Positions 43,190 through 53,387 of a DNA stretch of 59,624 nt are shown here, piece after piece. This DNA comes from Micromonospora orduensis (lineage in GTDB: Bacteria > Actinomycetota > Actinomycetes > Mycobacteriales > Micromonosporaceae). Position numbers and translations under genes: made by a program. Numbering within the stretch: position 1 is the stretch's first letter; the number at the start of each line of letters is the position of its first letter. The notes below the pieces were generated by a model, which worked only from the letters and a program-made list of their open reading frames with translations, was not told the DNA's origin and ran no database searches. The DNA is taken from the NCBI RefSeq assembly GCF_006228125.1, contig NZ_VDFY01000158.1:1-59624 (forward strand), read 5' to 3'.

Positions 43190-44809
43190 GTGCAGCAGTT
43201 GCTGATCGCGGGTCGGTACCGGCTGCTCGACCTGGTCGGCACCGGCGGAATGGGTCGGGTGTGGCTGGCCCGCGACGAGATGCTGCACCGCGACGTCGCG
43301 GTGAAGGAGGTCGTGCCGCCGTCCTGGCTGGCCGAGGCCGAGCGCGAGCAGGTGCGGCTGCGGACGCTGCGCGAGGCGCGTACCGCCGCCCGGCTCAACC
43401 ACCCCAACGTGGTCCGGATCTACGACGTCGTGCACGACCGGGAGAGCCCCTGGATCGTGATGGAGTACGTGCCGTCCCGCTCGGTGCAGCAGATCCTCGG
43501 CACCGAGGGGCCGCTGAGTCCGCAACGTACCGCCCGGATCGGGTTGGCGGTGCTCGCCGCCCTGCGGGCCGCGCACGCCGCCGGGGTGCTGCACCGCGAC
43601 GTGAAGCCGCACAACGTGCTGGTGGCCGACGACGGGCGGGTGGTGCTCACCGACTTCGGGCTGGCCACCTTCGACGGTGGCGACGGGTTGATGACGGGCC
43701 CGGGCACGGTGCTCGGCTCGCCGCAGTTCGTCGCCCCGGAGCGCGCCCGCGAAGGGGTGTCGGACCCGCGTACCGACCTGTGGTCGCTGGGGGCGACGCT
43801 GTACGCGACAGTCGAGGGGCAGTCGCCGTACGCCCGGTCGAGCGCGATGGCGACGCTCAGCGCGTTGGCCACCGAACCACCGGATCCGATGCGCCGGGCC
43901 GGGCCGCTGCGACCGGTCCTGACCGGCCTGTTGCAGCGTGATCCGTGGCGGCGGTTGACCGCCGCCGAGGCGGAGCCGCTGCTGCGCCGGGCCGCGGCCC
44001 ACCCCGGCGAGCCCGCCGAAACGGCCCGTTCCTCGGCGGTGGCGGCGGTACGCAGCGCGGGCCGGAGCCTGGCGCAGACCCCCCTCGACCCGCTCGGCGG
44101 TCCCGCGCCGCTGACCGCCCGGCGAAGGGGCCGGACCGCCGGCCGGCGTCGCCTGCTCATCGGCCTGGCGGGCGCGGCCAGCGCGCTGGCCATCGCCGGT
44201 GGCGTCACCGTGGCGCTGGCGACCCGGGACGCCGAACGGACGCCGCCGTCCGGCTCCGGGGGCGGCGCGGCCACCGCCCGGCCGGCCGCGTTCGCCTGCT
44301 CGACGCCTCCTCCCCCGACGGCGACTCCGGTGGTGTCGTTGTCGCCGGCCGCCGACGGGCGGTACGGGCTGCGTGAGGGCTGGACCTGGCATGACGATCC
44401 GACCGGGTTCCGGATCGCCGCGCCGGTGGGCTGGGCGCGCTGGAACGAGGGTGCGGCGACCTGCTTCCGCGAGGCAGACGGGGCCCGGGTGCTCAGCGTC
44501 GAGGCGGGGCCGCCGCGGGACGACCCACTGGCCTACTGGAGGGCCGAGGAGGCTCGGCTCACCGGCAGCGAGGCGTTGCCGGGCTACCGCAGGGTGGACA
44601 TCTCCGCGATGGACATCTTCGAGGGCGGCGCGGTGTGGGAGTGCGGCTGGGAGAACGCCGTGGGCGAGCAGGTGCACAGTTTTCGCCTGCTGGCCAACAC
44701 GTCGGCCGATCGGTCGTACACCGTCTCGTGGTTGACAAAAGAGTTCGACTGGCAGGTCAACGCGGCATACTTGCCGATGATCCGGCAGAGCTTCACCCCC
44801 GCTTCCTGA
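43190..44809 (+). CDS. Transmembrane Ser/Thr protein kinase (tandem copy 2)
   Basis: A 539-residue paralogue of the preceding gene, with the same layout: kinase domain with Lys39, HRDVKPHN (D137) and DFG (D155), one membrane helix after a basic stretch (LLIGLAGAASALAIAGGVTV), and the extracellular domain GWTWHDDPTGFRIAAPVGWA. The GTG at 43190 follows a GGGGGAG ribosome site. The regions upstream of both kinases also resemble each other (GGTTA..GTGTA), so the duplication included the promoter. The intracellular linker and stalk have diverged most. Confidence 0.92.
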   Translation: MQQLLIAGRYRLLDLVGTGGMGRVWLARDEMLHRDVAVKEVVPPSWLAEAEREQVRLRTLREARTAARLNHPNVVRIYDVVHDRESPWIVMEYVPSRSVQQILGTEGPLSPQRTARIGLAVLAALRAAHAAGVLHRDVKPHNVLVADDGRVVLTDFGLATFDGGDGLMTGPGTVLGSPQFVAPERAREGVSDPRTDLWSLGATLYATVEGQSPYARSSAMATLSALATEPPDPMRRAGPLRPVLTGLLQRDPWRRLTAAEAEPLLRRAAAHPGEPAETARSSAVAAVRSAGRSLAQTPLDPLGGPAPLTARRRGRTAGRRRLLIGLAGAASALAIAGGVTVALATRDAERTPPSGSGGGAATARPAAFACSTPPPPTATPVVSLSPAADGRYGLREGWTWHDDPTGFRIAAPVGWARWNEGAATCFREADGARVLSVEAGPPRDDPLAYWRAEEARLTGSEALPGYRRVDISAMDIFEGGAVWECGWENAVGEQVHSFRLLANTSADRSYTVSWLTKEFDWQVNAAYLPMIRQSFTPAS

Positions 44810-44912
44810 CACCATCCTCTGTGGACCGTCCGGGTGATGCCCCTGCGGCGCCGACGCTGACTACAGTGGCGTAGTTTTGGGCGCTCAAGATCCCTGGGGA
44901 GGGTGAGCCGAG

Positions 44913-45722
44913 ATGATGGGACCGTCGCACGCGCTGTCCGGCGCGGCGGTGTGGCTGGCCGGGTCCTGGGCACTGGACCAGTTCGCCGACTACCACCAGT
45001 CGCCTCTCGCGTTGGCGGTGGGCACCGCGGTCTGCGCGGGTGGCGCCCTGTTTCCCGACCTCGACATGTCGGGCAAGGTGACCAGGAACCAGGGTGGGGC
45101 CACCGTGGCCCGCACCTTCGGGGTCTTCTCGCTCTTCGCCGCCGAGGTGATGGAGAAGATCTCCCTCGGGGTCTACTACGCCACGAAACTCAGCAAGGAT
45201 CCACGCCGCAACAACGGGCACCGGACGCTGACGCACACTCTCCCGTTCACGGTCCTCGTCGGGTGGGGCACCACCGCGCTGTGCGCCGCGTACGGCAAGT
45301 GGGCGGTGATCACCATACTGTTCTTCATGTTCGGCCTGGCCCTGCGCGGGCTGTTCGACGAGTGGGCCGAGCGGGCCGGCTGGGTGATCATCACCCTCGC
45401 GTCGGCGGGGGCGGCCTGGTTCACCTTCGCGAACCTCCCGGGCGGGCGCGGCTACCCCCTGATCGGCACGGCCCTGGGGGTGGGCTGCTTCGTGCACATC
45501 CTCGGCGACATGATCACCCGAGCCGGCGTGCCGATCCTGTGGCCCATCCCGATCAAGCGGCGCATGTGGACGATGATCGGCCTGCCGAACAGCATCGCCC
45601 TGCGTACCGGCAGCAAGGCCGAGGTGGTCGTGCTGCGTGCCGTGCTGACCGTCGTGGCGGTCCTCGCCACGACGGGCCTGATCGCGCCCTCGGTGCTGCA
45701 ACGCTTCAACATCGAGATATGA
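44913..45722 (+). CDS. DUF457/YdjM-type membrane metal-dependent hydrolase
   Basis: A 269-residue membrane protein: SHALSGAAVWLAGSW at the N terminus, a metal-site-like ALFPDLDMS, the HRTLTHTLPF motif, and FVHILGDMITRAGVPILWPI, with several membrane helices. This is the LexA-binding/YdjM-like putative inner-membrane hydrolase family, whose substrate is unsettled. Its stop overlaps the next start by 4 bp (ATGA), so it is coupled to the amidohydrolase gene. Confidence 0.85.
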   Translation: MMGPSHALSGAAVWLAGSWALDQFADYHQSPLALAVGTAVCAGGALFPDLDMSGKVTRNQGGATVARTFGVFSLFAAEVMEKISLGVYYATKLSKDPRRNNGHRTLTHTLPFTVLVGWGTTALCAAYGKWAVITILFFMFGLALRGLFDEWAERAGWVIITLASAGAAWFTFANLPGGRGYPLIGTALGVGCFVHILGDMITRAGVPILWPIPIKRRMWTMIGLPNSIALRTGSKAEVVVLRAVLTVVAVLATTGLIAPSVLQRFNIEI

Positions 45723-46627
45723 CCGGACCGGCGACGCAGTCCCCGCCCGAGGCCGACCAGCAGGTGCCGGACATCTGGCGAACGCTGGGGCTGCCGGGGC
45801 TCGCCGACGTGCACGTGCACTTCCTGCCGCCGCGCCTGCTGCGCCGGGTGTGGGCGTACTTCGACGCGGCCGGCCCCCTGGTCGGCACCGAGTGGCCGAT
45901 CCGCTACCGGTGGAGCGACGCCGAGCGGGTCGCGCACCTGCGCCGGCTCGGCGTGCGGGCGTTCAGCGCGTTGGCGTACGCGCACCGGCCGGGCATGGCG
46001 GCGGACCTCAACCGGTGGACGCTGGAGTTCGCCCGGGACACCCCGGGCTGCCTGGCCTCGGCCACCTTCTTCCCGGAGCCGGACGCCGTCGGGTACGTCG
46101 AGGCGGCACTCGCCGACGGCGCCCGACTGTTCAAGGTGCACCTTCAGGTGGGTGGTTTCGCGCCGACTGATCCGTTGTTGGACCCGGTCTGGGGGATGCT
46201 GGCCGACGCGGGTGTGCCGGTGGTGGTACACGCCGGGCACGCCCCGGTGGGGACCACGCACACCGGGCCGGACCCGTTCGCCGCCCTGCTCGCCCGTCAC
46301 CCTCGACTGAGCGCCGTGGTGGCCCACCTCGGTGCCCCGGACTACCGGGCGTTCCTCGACCTGGCGGAGACGTACGAGCGGGTCCGGTTGGACACGACGA
46401 TGGCGTTCACCCCGTTCTTCGACCGGTTCGTTCCGTTCCCCGCTGACGAGTTGCCCCGGCTACGCGAGCTGGGACTGGCCGGCAAGGTGCTGCTGGGCAG
46501 CGACTTCCCCAACCTCCCCTACCCGTACGCCGACCAGCTGACCGGCCTGGTCCGGCTGGACCTCGGCGACGACTGGCTGCGGGCGGTCTGCTGGGACAGC
46601 GCGGCAGCCCTGTTCGACCTGCGCTGA
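45719..46627 (+). CDS. Amidohydrolase-family (TIM-barrel) protein
   Basis: A 302-residue metal-dependent hydrolase of the amidohydrolase-2 type. N-terminal ADVHVHFLPPRLL gives the HxH metal site, VPVVVHAGHAP and VVAHLGAPDYRAFL supply further His residues, and GSDFPNLPYPYADQL contains the conserved Asp. The substrate is unknown; relatives include decarboxylases and lactonases. The start is fixed by the 4-bp overlap with the upstream membrane protein gene. Confidence 0.88.
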   Translation: MTGPATQSPPEADQQVPDIWRTLGLPGLADVHVHFLPPRLLRRVWAYFDAAGPLVGTEWPIRYRWSDAERVAHLRRLGVRAFSALAYAHRPGMAADLNRWTLEFARDTPGCLASATFFPEPDAVGYVEAALADGARLFKVHLQVGGFAPTDPLLDPVWGMLADAGVPVVVHAGHAPVGTTHTGPDPFAALLARHPRLSAVVAHLGAPDYRAFLDLAETYERVRLDTTMAFTPFFDRFVPFPADELPRLRELGLAGKVLLGSDFPNLPYPYADQLTGLVRLDLGDDWLRAVCWDSAAALFDLR

Positions 46628-46653
46628 CGACGCGTCACGCCGCCGCGGCCCCG

Positions 46654-46670
46654 GGATCGCGCCCCGATCC
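46654..46670 (+). terminator. Weak terminator hairpin
   Basis: GGATCG (46654-46659) pairs with CGATCC (46665-46670) around a 5-nt loop, 27 nt after the amidohydrolase stop. Only 6-7 bp, so termination is uncertain. Confidence 0.35.
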
Positions 46671-46720
46671 TGACCGTGCGGCCCGGCGCGAGCGGGACGA
46701 CTTCTTTTCGACATCGGCTA

Positions 46721-46750
46721 TTGACGTCCCCGTAACGGGTGGCCTAGCGT
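46721..46750 (+). promoter_or_regulatory. Promoter of the xyloglucan-type operon
   Basis: TTGACG (46721-46726), an 18-nt spacer and TAGCGT (46745-46750) give a good sigma-70-type promoter about 75 bp before the LacI-family gene. Palindromic operators begin 3 bp downstream. Confidence 0.6.
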
Positions 46751-46752
46751 CC

Positions 46753-46783
46753 TGTCGAACCGCTTCGTCGAAACGCTTCGACG
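46753..46783. promoter_or_regulatory. LacI-family operator, probably autoregulatory
   Basis: CGTCGAAACGCTTCGACG (46766-46783) is an 18-bp palindrome with a CG centre, matching at 8 of 9 pairs. A second related site (GTCGAACCGCTTCG, 46754-46767) overlaps its left end. The CG centre is typical of LacI-family sites. It differs clearly from the CebR-type sites at 3.3-3.8 kb. Binding by the adjacent regulator is inferred. Confidence 0.65.
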
Positions 46784-46825
46784 CCGATTCGGGAGCGGTC
46801 TCACGCCTGGCCGGAGGAGGTGCGC

Positions 46826-47866
46826 GTGGCCACCATGCACGACGTCGCCCGCCTCGCCCGGGTCTCGGTCAGCACCGTGTCGTACGTGCTCACCGGCGCC
46901 CGCCCGATCTCGCAGGCCACCCGGGACAAGGTGCTCGCCGCCATGGAGGAGCTCCACTACCAGCCCAACGCGATGGCCCGCGGCCTGGCCAGCCGGCGCA
47001 GCCGGATCCTGGGCCTGCTGATGCCGATGGACGAGCGTGGCCTGGGCGCGACCGAGACGGCCTTCGTCACCGGCGCCGCCGCCGCGGCCAGCGCCGCCGG
47101 CTACCACCTGGTGCTCTCACCGGTCGGCGGCGGTGACCTCGACGACCTGCGCCGGCTCGCCACCCAGCGGATGCTCGACGGTGTCGTGCTGATGGAGGTG
47201 CAGCTCGCCGACGAGCGGGTCACCGTGCTCCAGGAGGCGGACGTGCCGCTGGTCCTGATCGGGCGCACCGGCGACACCAGCGGGCTCTCCTACGTCGACA
47301 TCGACTTCGAGCAGACCGTGCGGGAGGCCGTCGGGCACCTGGTCGGCCTGGGGCATCGACGGATCGTCTACGTCAACCACTCCGCCGCCACGCTGGCCAC
47401 CGGCTACGGCCCCGCGCTGCGTACCCGGGACGCCTTCGTCTCGGCGATGACCGACCACGGCCTGGAGCCGGTGATGATCGCCGCCGAGGACAGCGCCGCG
47501 GGTGGGCGAGCCGCCCTGGCCGCCGCGTTCGCGCAGGCCCCGGAGCTGACCGCCGTGCTGGCCATGAACGAGACCGCGATCTTCGGCATCCTCGGCGAGC
47601 TGACCGGCCGGGGGCTGTCGGTGCCCGACGACGTATCGGTCGTCTCGATGGTCACCTCACCGCAGGTCGCCGAACTGGCCACCCCGGCGCTGACCGCGAT
47701 GACGTCCCCCGGGTCGGCGCTGGGCCGGATCGCGATCGAGGCGCTGCTGCGCCACCTGGACGGCCCCGGCGGCGCGCGCCACCAGCAACTGCTGCCGTGC
47801 GCGCTGGAGATCCGGGGCTCGACCGCCGCACCACGAAGCCGCCAGCTCATGGGGGCCGACAAGTGA
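46826..47866 (+). CDS. LacI-family transcriptional repressor
   Basis: A 346-residue repressor. The N-terminal helix-turn-helix (HDVARLARVSVSTVSYVLTG) and hinge (NAMARGLASRRSRILGLLMP) precede a periplasmic-binding-like sugar domain. The GTG at 46826 is chosen because GGAGGAGG ends 5 nt upstream; the frame also offers GTG at 46820 and ATG at 46835. It leads an operon of transporter and glycosidase genes, so the inducer is probably the imported oligosaccharide or its product. Confidence 0.92.
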   Translation: MATMHDVARLARVSVSTVSYVLTGARPISQATRDKVLAAMEELHYQPNAMARGLASRRSRILGLLMPMDERGLGATETAFVTGAAAAASAAGYHLVLSPVGGGDLDDLRRLATQRMLDGVVLMEVQLADERVTVLQEADVPLVLIGRTGDTSGLSYVDIDFEQTVREAVGHLVGLGHRRIVYVNHSAATLATGYGPALRTRDAFVSAMTDHGLEPVMIAAEDSAAGGRAALAAAFAQAPELTAVLAMNETAIFGILGELTGRGLSVPDDVSVVSMVTSPQVAELATPALTAMTSPGSALGRIAIEALLRHLDGPGGARHQQLLPCALEIRGSTAAPRSRQLMGADK

Positions 47867-47944
47867 AGACAGCCCGCCGCCGCGCTGCAACGCGACGACG
47901 GGCCTCATCGAGGTACCGCTAGATACTCAACGAGGAGGATAGCA

Positions 47945-49249
47945 ATGCAGCGATTCCGCCGGATCGTCACCGCGATCGCCCTGGCGGCGACCGCGACGAC
48001 CGCCGTGGCCGCGTGCGGCGGTGGTGACAGCGAGGACGACAGCGGGGCCAAGACCCTCAAGCTCTGGCACTACGAGAGCGAGAACAGCGCCATGGGGGTC
48101 GGCTGGAACCGGGCGATCGAGATCTTCAAGGCCGAGCACCCGGGCGTCGAGGTGCGGTTCGAGCGCAAGGCGTTCGAGCAGATCCAGCAGAACGCCGGCA
48201 TGATCATCAACTCGTCCGAGGGCCCGGACATCATGGAGTACAACAAGGGCAACGCCACCGCCGGCCTGCTGTCCTCCCAGGGCCTGCTCACCGATCTGAG
48301 CGCCGAGGCCGACAAGCGCGGCTGGGCCGGCAAGCTCAGCCCCAGCCTGCAGACCACCGCCCGGTACAGCGACAAGGGCGTGATGGGCTCGGGCAACTGG
48401 TTCGGCGTGCCCAACTACGGCGAGTACGTCACGGTCTACTACAACAAGGACCTGTTCGAGCGCAACGGCGTCAAGGTGCCGACCACCATGGCCGAGATGA
48501 CCGCCGCGATGGACACGTTCGTCGGCAAGGGCGTCACCCCGCTGGGGATGGCCGGCGCCGAGTACCCGGCCGGGCAGCTCTTCTACCAGCTGGCCCTCTC
48601 CAAGGCCGACCGGCAGTTCGTCGACAACTACCAGCTCTACAAGAACCCGGTCGACTTCAAGGCCGACCCGCTCAAGTACGGCGCGGACACCTTCGCCGAC
48701 TGGGTGCGCAAGGGCTACGTCGCCAAGGACTCGGCGAGCCTCAAGGCCGAGGACATGGGCACGGCGTTCATCGCCGGCAAGACGCCGATGATCGTCTCGG
48801 GCAGCTGGTGGTACGGCCGGTTCAAGACCGAGATGAAGGCCAACTGGGACACGTTCCTCTTCCCGGGCAACACCCTGCACGCCGGCTCCTCCGGCAACCT
48901 CTGGGTGGTCCCGGCGAACAGCAAGGCCAAGAGCCTGGCGTACGACTTCATCGACATCACCCTGCGCCCGGAGATCCAGGACCTGATCGGCAACAACGGT
49001 GGCGTCCCGGTGGCCGGTGACCCCGCGAAGATCAGCGACCCGAAGGACCGCAAGCTGATCGAGGACTTCAACACGGTCAGCAAGCAGGACGGCCTGGCCT
49101 TCTACCCGGACTGGCCGGTGCCCGGCTACTACGACGTGCTGGTCGGCGGCTTCCAGGGCCTGATCAACGGGTCCAAGGCCCCGGACCAGGTGCTCGACAC
49201 GATCGCCAAGCCGTACGCCGATGGCGTCAAGGAGATCACCGGCAAGTGA
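47945..49249 (+). CDS. Sugar ABC transporter substrate-binding lipoprotein
   Basis: A 434-residue binding lipoprotein with a lipobox VAAC (Cys24) and a family 1 extracellular binding fold: KLWHYESENSAMGVGWNRAI, YNKGNATAGLLSSQGLLTDL, VYYNKDLFERNGVKVPTTM and GSWWYGRF. AGGAGG at 47933-47938 marks the start. The ligand is probably a xyloglucan oligosaccharide given the alpha-xylosidase and beta-glucosidase downstream. Confidence 0.92.
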   Translation: MQRFRRIVTAIALAATATTAVAACGGGDSEDDSGAKTLKLWHYESENSAMGVGWNRAIEIFKAEHPGVEVRFERKAFEQIQQNAGMIINSSEGPDIMEYNKGNATAGLLSSQGLLTDLSAEADKRGWAGKLSPSLQTTARYSDKGVMGSGNWFGVPNYGEYVTVYYNKDLFERNGVKVPTTMAEMTAAMDTFVGKGVTPLGMAGAEYPAGQLFYQLALSKADRQFVDNYQLYKNPVDFKADPLKYGADTFADWVRKGYVAKDSASLKAEDMGTAFIAGKTPMIVSGSWWYGRFKTEMKANWDTFLFPGNTLHAGSSGNLWVVPANSKAKSLAYDFIDITLRPEIQDLIGNNGGVPVAGDPAKISDPKDRKLIEDFNTVSKQDGLAFYPDWPVPGYYDVLVGGFQGLINGSKAPDQVLDTIAKPYADGVKEITGK

Positions 49250-49307
49250 CACGGCGAGCGGCGGGCACGACCGGCGTGCCCGCCCGCCCCGCCGGGAAGG
49301 ATCTTCC

Positions 49308-50276
49308 ATGGCAGTCTCCGAGACCGTCGCCGCCCCACACCCGACGGCGACCCCCACCCCGCGCAAGCCCCGCCGTGGACCGCGCGGCCGCGACGCGGCG
49401 TACTGGCTCTACCTGCTCCCCGGAGCGGTACTGTTCATCCTGGTCATCGGCGCGCCGCTGGTCGGCACCGGCTACCTGTCGCTGACCAAGTGGTCGGGGA
49501 TCGGCGACCCGACGTTCGTCGGCCTGGACAACTACCAGCAACTCCTGCACGACGACGTGTTCTGGGCGTCGTTCCGCAACACCGTCGCGATGATCGTCGC
49601 GATGGTCGTGGTCCCCACACTGCTCGGGCTGCTGCTCGCCGCCGTGCTCTTCGACGTCATCGGCCGCCGCTTCAAGCCCCGCACGGCCGCCGCGCTGCGG
49701 GCCGCGTTCTATCTCCCGCAGGTGCTGCCCGTCGTGGTGGCCGGCATCGTCTGGGGCTGGATCCTGCGCCCCGACGGCGCGTTCAACAGCCTGCTCGACG
49801 CGGTCGGCCTCGGCGCGCTGCGCCACGACTGGCTCGGCGACCCGGGCACCGCGCTGCCGGCCGTGATGGCGGTGATGATCTGGGTGCAGATCGGCTACCC
49901 CGTGGTCGTGTTCATGGCGGCGCTGCAGCGGGTCGACCCCGAGTTGTACGAGGCGGCCGAGGTCGACGGCGCCAACTGGTTGCACCGGTTCCGGGCCATC
50001 ACCCTGCCGCAGATCCGGCCGGAGACCTTCGTGGTGGCGCTGACCTGCACCATCGCCGCGTTGAAGGTGTTCGGGCCGATCTTCGCCCTGACCCGGGGCG
50101 GCCCGGAGAACGCCACGAACGTGCCGTCGTACTTCGCCTACTACACGTTCTTCAAGAAGCTCCAGGTCGGCTACGGTTCCGCGATCTCCACCGTGCTCAC
50201 GGTGATCATCGTCGTGGTGGCCGTGCTCTTCATCTGGATGCAGGCCCGCAGCGAGCGCCGCGACCGGGGGTTCTGA
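49308..50276 (+). CDS. Sugar ABC transporter permease (MalF type)
   Basis: A 322-residue permease with about six membrane helices (first: LYLLPGAVLFILVIGAPLVG) and an EAA loop at LYEAAEVDGANWLHRFRAIT. The ATG at 49308 follows GGAAGGA and starts the family sequence; the longer frame overlaps the binding-protein gene out of phase. One of two permeases of the importer. Confidence 0.92.
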   Translation: MAVSETVAAPHPTATPTPRKPRRGPRGRDAAYWLYLLPGAVLFILVIGAPLVGTGYLSLTKWSGIGDPTFVGLDNYQQLLHDDVFWASFRNTVAMIVAMVVVPTLLGLLLAAVLFDVIGRRFKPRTAAALRAAFYLPQVLPVVVAGIVWGWILRPDGAFNSLLDAVGLGALRHDWLGDPGTALPAVMAVMIWVQIGYPVVVFMAALQRVDPELYEAAEVDGANWLHRFRAITLPQIRPETFVVALTCTIAALKVFGPIFALTRGGPENATNVPSYFAYYTFFKKLQVGYGSAISTVLTVIIVVVAVLFIWMQARSERRDRGF

Positions 50277-50277
50277 G

Positions 50278-51159
50278 ATGGCCGTCATGATCACCGAAGC
50301 CCCGGCGCCGGCCGGTCGGCCCGTCCGCGACCGGCACCACCGTGGCGTGAGCCGCTGGGTGGTGCTCGCCCTGGTCACCGTCGGCGCGCTCGTCATGCTT
50401 GTGCCGTTCGCGTTCATGCTGCTCAACGCGTTCAAGTCACCCGGCGACTACTCCTCGGGTGGGCCGCTGAGCTGGCCGACCGAGTTCTACACCAAGGGTC
50501 TGCGCACGTACTGGACAGAGGTGAACTTCCCGCTCAAGCTCTGGAACTCGACGCTCATCGCCGGTTCCGTGGCGGTGCTCGGCGTGGCCGTCTCGCTGCT
50601 CAACGCGTACGCCCTGGGCATCGGACGGGTCCGTGGCCGCCTCTGGATCGTCGGGCTGTTCCTGCTGGCCAACATGCTGCCGCAGGAGGCGCTGATCTAC
50701 CCGCTGTACTACGTGGCGAAGGAGATCGGTCTCTACAACACCCAGCTCTCGGTGATCATCATCTTCACCGTGATCCAGAGCGCGTTCGGCACGTACCTGC
50801 TGGCCTCGGTCATGGGGACGTTCCCGCGCTCGCTGCTGGAGGCCGCCGCGCTCGACGGCGCCGGGAAGTGGACGGTGCTGTGGCGGGTGGTCTTTCCCAA
50901 CCTGCGACCCACCCTCGCCGTACTGCTCATCTTCTTCTTCATCTGGACCTGGAACGAGTTCCTCATCCCGCTGGTCATGCTCATCGACAACCAGACGCAG
51001 ACCATCCCGGTCGCGCTCGCGTCGTTGCAGGGTGACCGTCTGATGGACGCTCCGACCACGAACGCCGGCTCGCTGATCAGCCTGGTGCCGGCCATCCTCT
51101 TCTTCCTCATCTTCCAGCGCACCCTCGCGCGCGGCATCACGGCAGGAGCCGAGAAGTGA
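50278..51159 (+). CDS. Sugar ABC transporter permease (MalG type)
   Basis: A 293-residue permease with about six membrane helices and the EAA loop [20 protein letters not shown]. It begins 1 nt after the previous stop and its own stop overlaps the next start by 4 bp, so the operon is translationally linked. No ATPase gene follows, so an ATPase encoded elsewhere must be shared. Confidence 0.92.
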   Translation: MAVMITEAPAPAGRPVRDRHHRGVSRWVVLALVTVGALVMLVPFAFMLLNAFKSPGDYSSGGPLSWPTEFYTKGLRTYWTEVNFPLKLWNSTLIAGSVAVLGVAVSLLNAYALGIGRVRGRLWIVGLFLLANMLPQEALIYPLYYVAKEIGLYNTQLSVIIIFTVIQSAFGTYLLASVMGTFPRSLLEAAALDGAGKWTVLWRVVFPNLRPTLAVLLIFFFIWTWNEFLIPLVMLIDNQTQTIPVALASLQGDRLMDAPTTNAGSLISLVPAILFFLIFQRTLARGITAGAEK

Positions 51160-53387
51160 AGTTCACCGACGGGTACTGGCAACTGCGCCCCGGTGTCAGT
51201 GTCCTGCGACCCGGCACCGTCGAGTCGGTCGAGCCGGACGACCGCGGGTTCACCGTCTTCGCGCCGGCCGGTCGGATCACCGGACGCGGCGACACCCTCA
51301 ACCGGCCCGTCGTCACCGTCCGGTTCTTCACCCCCGCCCCCGGCGTCATCGGGGTCACCATCGCCCACCACACCGGCGGGCTGCCCCGCGAGCCGCACTT
51401 CGGGTTGACCACCGACGACGCGCACCCGGTCACCGTGGACGTCACCGGCCTCAGCGCGTCGCTGACCACCGGCGACCTGACCGCCCGGGTCGCGCTCGTC
51501 GACGGCTGGCGGGTCGAGTTCCTGCACGGCGACCGGCTGGTCACCGCGTCCACCGGGCGCAGCGTCGGCGTCGTCACCGACGCCGAGGGCCGCCGGCACG
51601 TCCACGAGCGGCTCGCGCTCGGCGTCGGCGAGACGGTGTACGGCCTGGGCGAGCGCTTCGGCCCGTTCGTCAAGAACGGCCAGACCGTCGACATCTGGAA
51701 CTCCGACGGCGGCACGGCGAGCGAGCAGGCGTACAAGAACGTGCCGTTCTACCTCAGCAGCACCGGCTACGGCGTGTTCGTCGACCACCCGGAGCACGTG
51801 TCGTTCGAGGTCGGCTCGGAGGTCGTCACCCAGACCCAGTTCAGCGTCGAGGGGCAGACCCTCACCTACTACGTCATCGACGGGCCCACCCCGAAGGACG
51901 TGCTGCGCCGCTACACGGCGCTGACCGGCCGGCCCGCCCGCGTGCCCGCCTGGTCGTACGGGCTGTGGCTGTCCACGTCGTTCACCACCTCGTACGACGA
52001 GAAGACGGTGACCGAGTTCGTCGACGGGATGGCCGAGCGGGGCCTGCCGCTGTCGGTGTTCCACTTCGACTGCTTCTGGATGCGCCAGTTCCACTGGGTC
52101 GACTTCGTCTGGGACCCGGCGACCTTCCCCGACCCGGAGGGGATGCTGCGCCGGCTGCACGAACGCGACCTCAAGGTGTGTGTCTGGATCAACCCGTACA
52201 TCGCCCAGCGTTCCTACCTGTTCGAGGAGGGCCGCGAGGCCGGCTACCTGGTCCGCAACCCGGACGGTTCGGTCTGGCAGTGGGACAAGTGGCAGGCCGG
52301 CATGGCGCTCGTCGACTTCACCAACCCGGACGCGGTGCGCTGGTTCACCGGCAAGCTCAGGGCGCTGCTGGACATGGGCGTCGACTGTTTCAAGACCGAC
52401 TTCGGCGAGCGCATCCCTACCGAGGTGGTGTGGCACGACGGCTCGGACCCGCAGCGGATGCACAACTACTACTCGTACCTCTACAACAAGGCGGTCTTCG
52501 AGCTGCTGGAGACCGAACGGGGAGAGGGCGAGGCGGTGCTGTTCGCCCGCTCGGCCACCGCGGGCGGGCAGCAGTTCCCGGTGCACTGGGGCGGCGACTG
52601 CGAGTCGACGTTCGCCGCCATGGCGGAGTCGCTGCGCGGCGGACTGTCCCTGGCGGCGTCCGGTTTCGGCTACTGGAGCCACGACATCGGCGGTTTCGAG
52701 GGCACCCCCGACCCGGCCGTGTTCAAGCGGTGGGTCGCGTTCGGGCTGCTCTCCTCGCACTCCCGGCTGCACGGCTCCGGCTCGTACCGGGTGCCGTGGG
52801 AGTTCGACGACGAGGCCGTCGACGTGCTGCGGCACTTCACGCAGCTCAAGCTCAGCCTGATGCCGTACCTCGCAGCCGCCGCGCAGGAGGCCCACCGCGA
52901 CGGTACGCCGATGATGCGCCCGATGATCGTGGAGTTCCCGGACGACCCGGCCACGGCGTACCTGGACCGGCAGTACATGCTCGGCTCCGACGTGCTGGTC
53001 GCGCCGGTGCTCAGCGCCGACGGGGAGGTCACCTACTACGTGCCCGCCGGCACGTGGACGCACCTGCTCACCGGCGCGCAGGTCACCGGGCCGGCGTGGG
53101 TGACCGAGAAGCACGGGTACGACAGCCTGCCGGTGCTGGCCCGCCCCGGCGCGGTCATCCCGTTCGGCTCCCGCACCGACCGACCGGACTACGAGTGGGC
53201 GGACGACGTGCGGCTGCGGCTCTACGCACCGGCGCGAGGGCAGCGGACCCGGGTGCGGGTACCGTCTCCCGGGCACGGTCCGGGCGCCGAGTTCGAGGTG
53301 CGCTACGACGGCGTCGCGGCCAGCGCCGAACTGGTCGCCGGCGCCTCGACGGGCCACATCTGCGAGATCCAGGGGACGGAACGATGA
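51156..53387 (+). CDS. GH31 alpha-xylosidase (YicI-like)
   Basis: A 743-residue enzyme releasing alpha-xylose from the non-reducing end of isoprimeverose or xyloglucan oligosaccharides in the cytoplasm. YicI-type signatures: [20 protein letters not shown], the nucleophile in [13 protein letters not shown] (Asp415), the acid/base in HWGGDCES (Asp481), [18 protein letters not shown] and [10 protein letters not shown]. The [10 protein letters not shown] segment separates alpha-xylosidases from alpha-glucosidases. GTG start overlapping the permease stop (GTGA). Confidence 0.93.
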   Translation: MKFTDGYWQLRPGVSVLRPGTVESVEPDDRGFTVFAPAGRITGRGDTLNRPVVTVRFFTPAPGVIGVTIAHHTGGLPREPHFGLTTDDAHPVTVDVTGLSASLTTGDLTARVALVDGWRVEFLHGDRLVTASTGRSVGVVTDAEGRRHVHERLALGVGETVYGLGERFGPFVKNGQTVDIWNSDGGTASEQAYKNVPFYLSSTGYGVFVDHPEHVSFEVGSEVVTQTQFSVEGQTLTYYVIDGPTPKDVLRRYTALTGRPARVPAWSYGLWLSTSFTTSYDEKTVTEFVDGMAERGLPLSVFHFDCFWMRQFHWVDFVWDPATFPDPEGMLRRLHERDLKVCVWINPYIAQRSYLFEEGREAGYLVRNPDGSVWQWDKWQAGMALVDFTNPDAVRWFTGKLRALLDMGVDCFKTDFGERIPTEVVWHDGSDPQRMHNYYSYLYNKAVFELLETERGEGEAVLFARSATAGGQQFPVHWGGDCESTFAAMAESLRGGLSLAASGFGYWSHDIGGFEGTPDPAVFKRWVAFGLLSSHSRLHGSGSYRVPWEFDDEAVDVLRHFTQLKLSLMPYLAAAAQEAHRDGTPMMRPMIVEFPDDPATAYLDRQYMLGSDVLVAPVLSADGEVTYYVPAGTWTHLLTGAQVTGPAWVTEKHGYDSLPVLARPGAVIPFGSRTDRPDYEWADDVRLRLYAPARGQRTRVRVPSPGHGPGAEFEVRYDGVAASAELVAGASTGHICEIQGTER

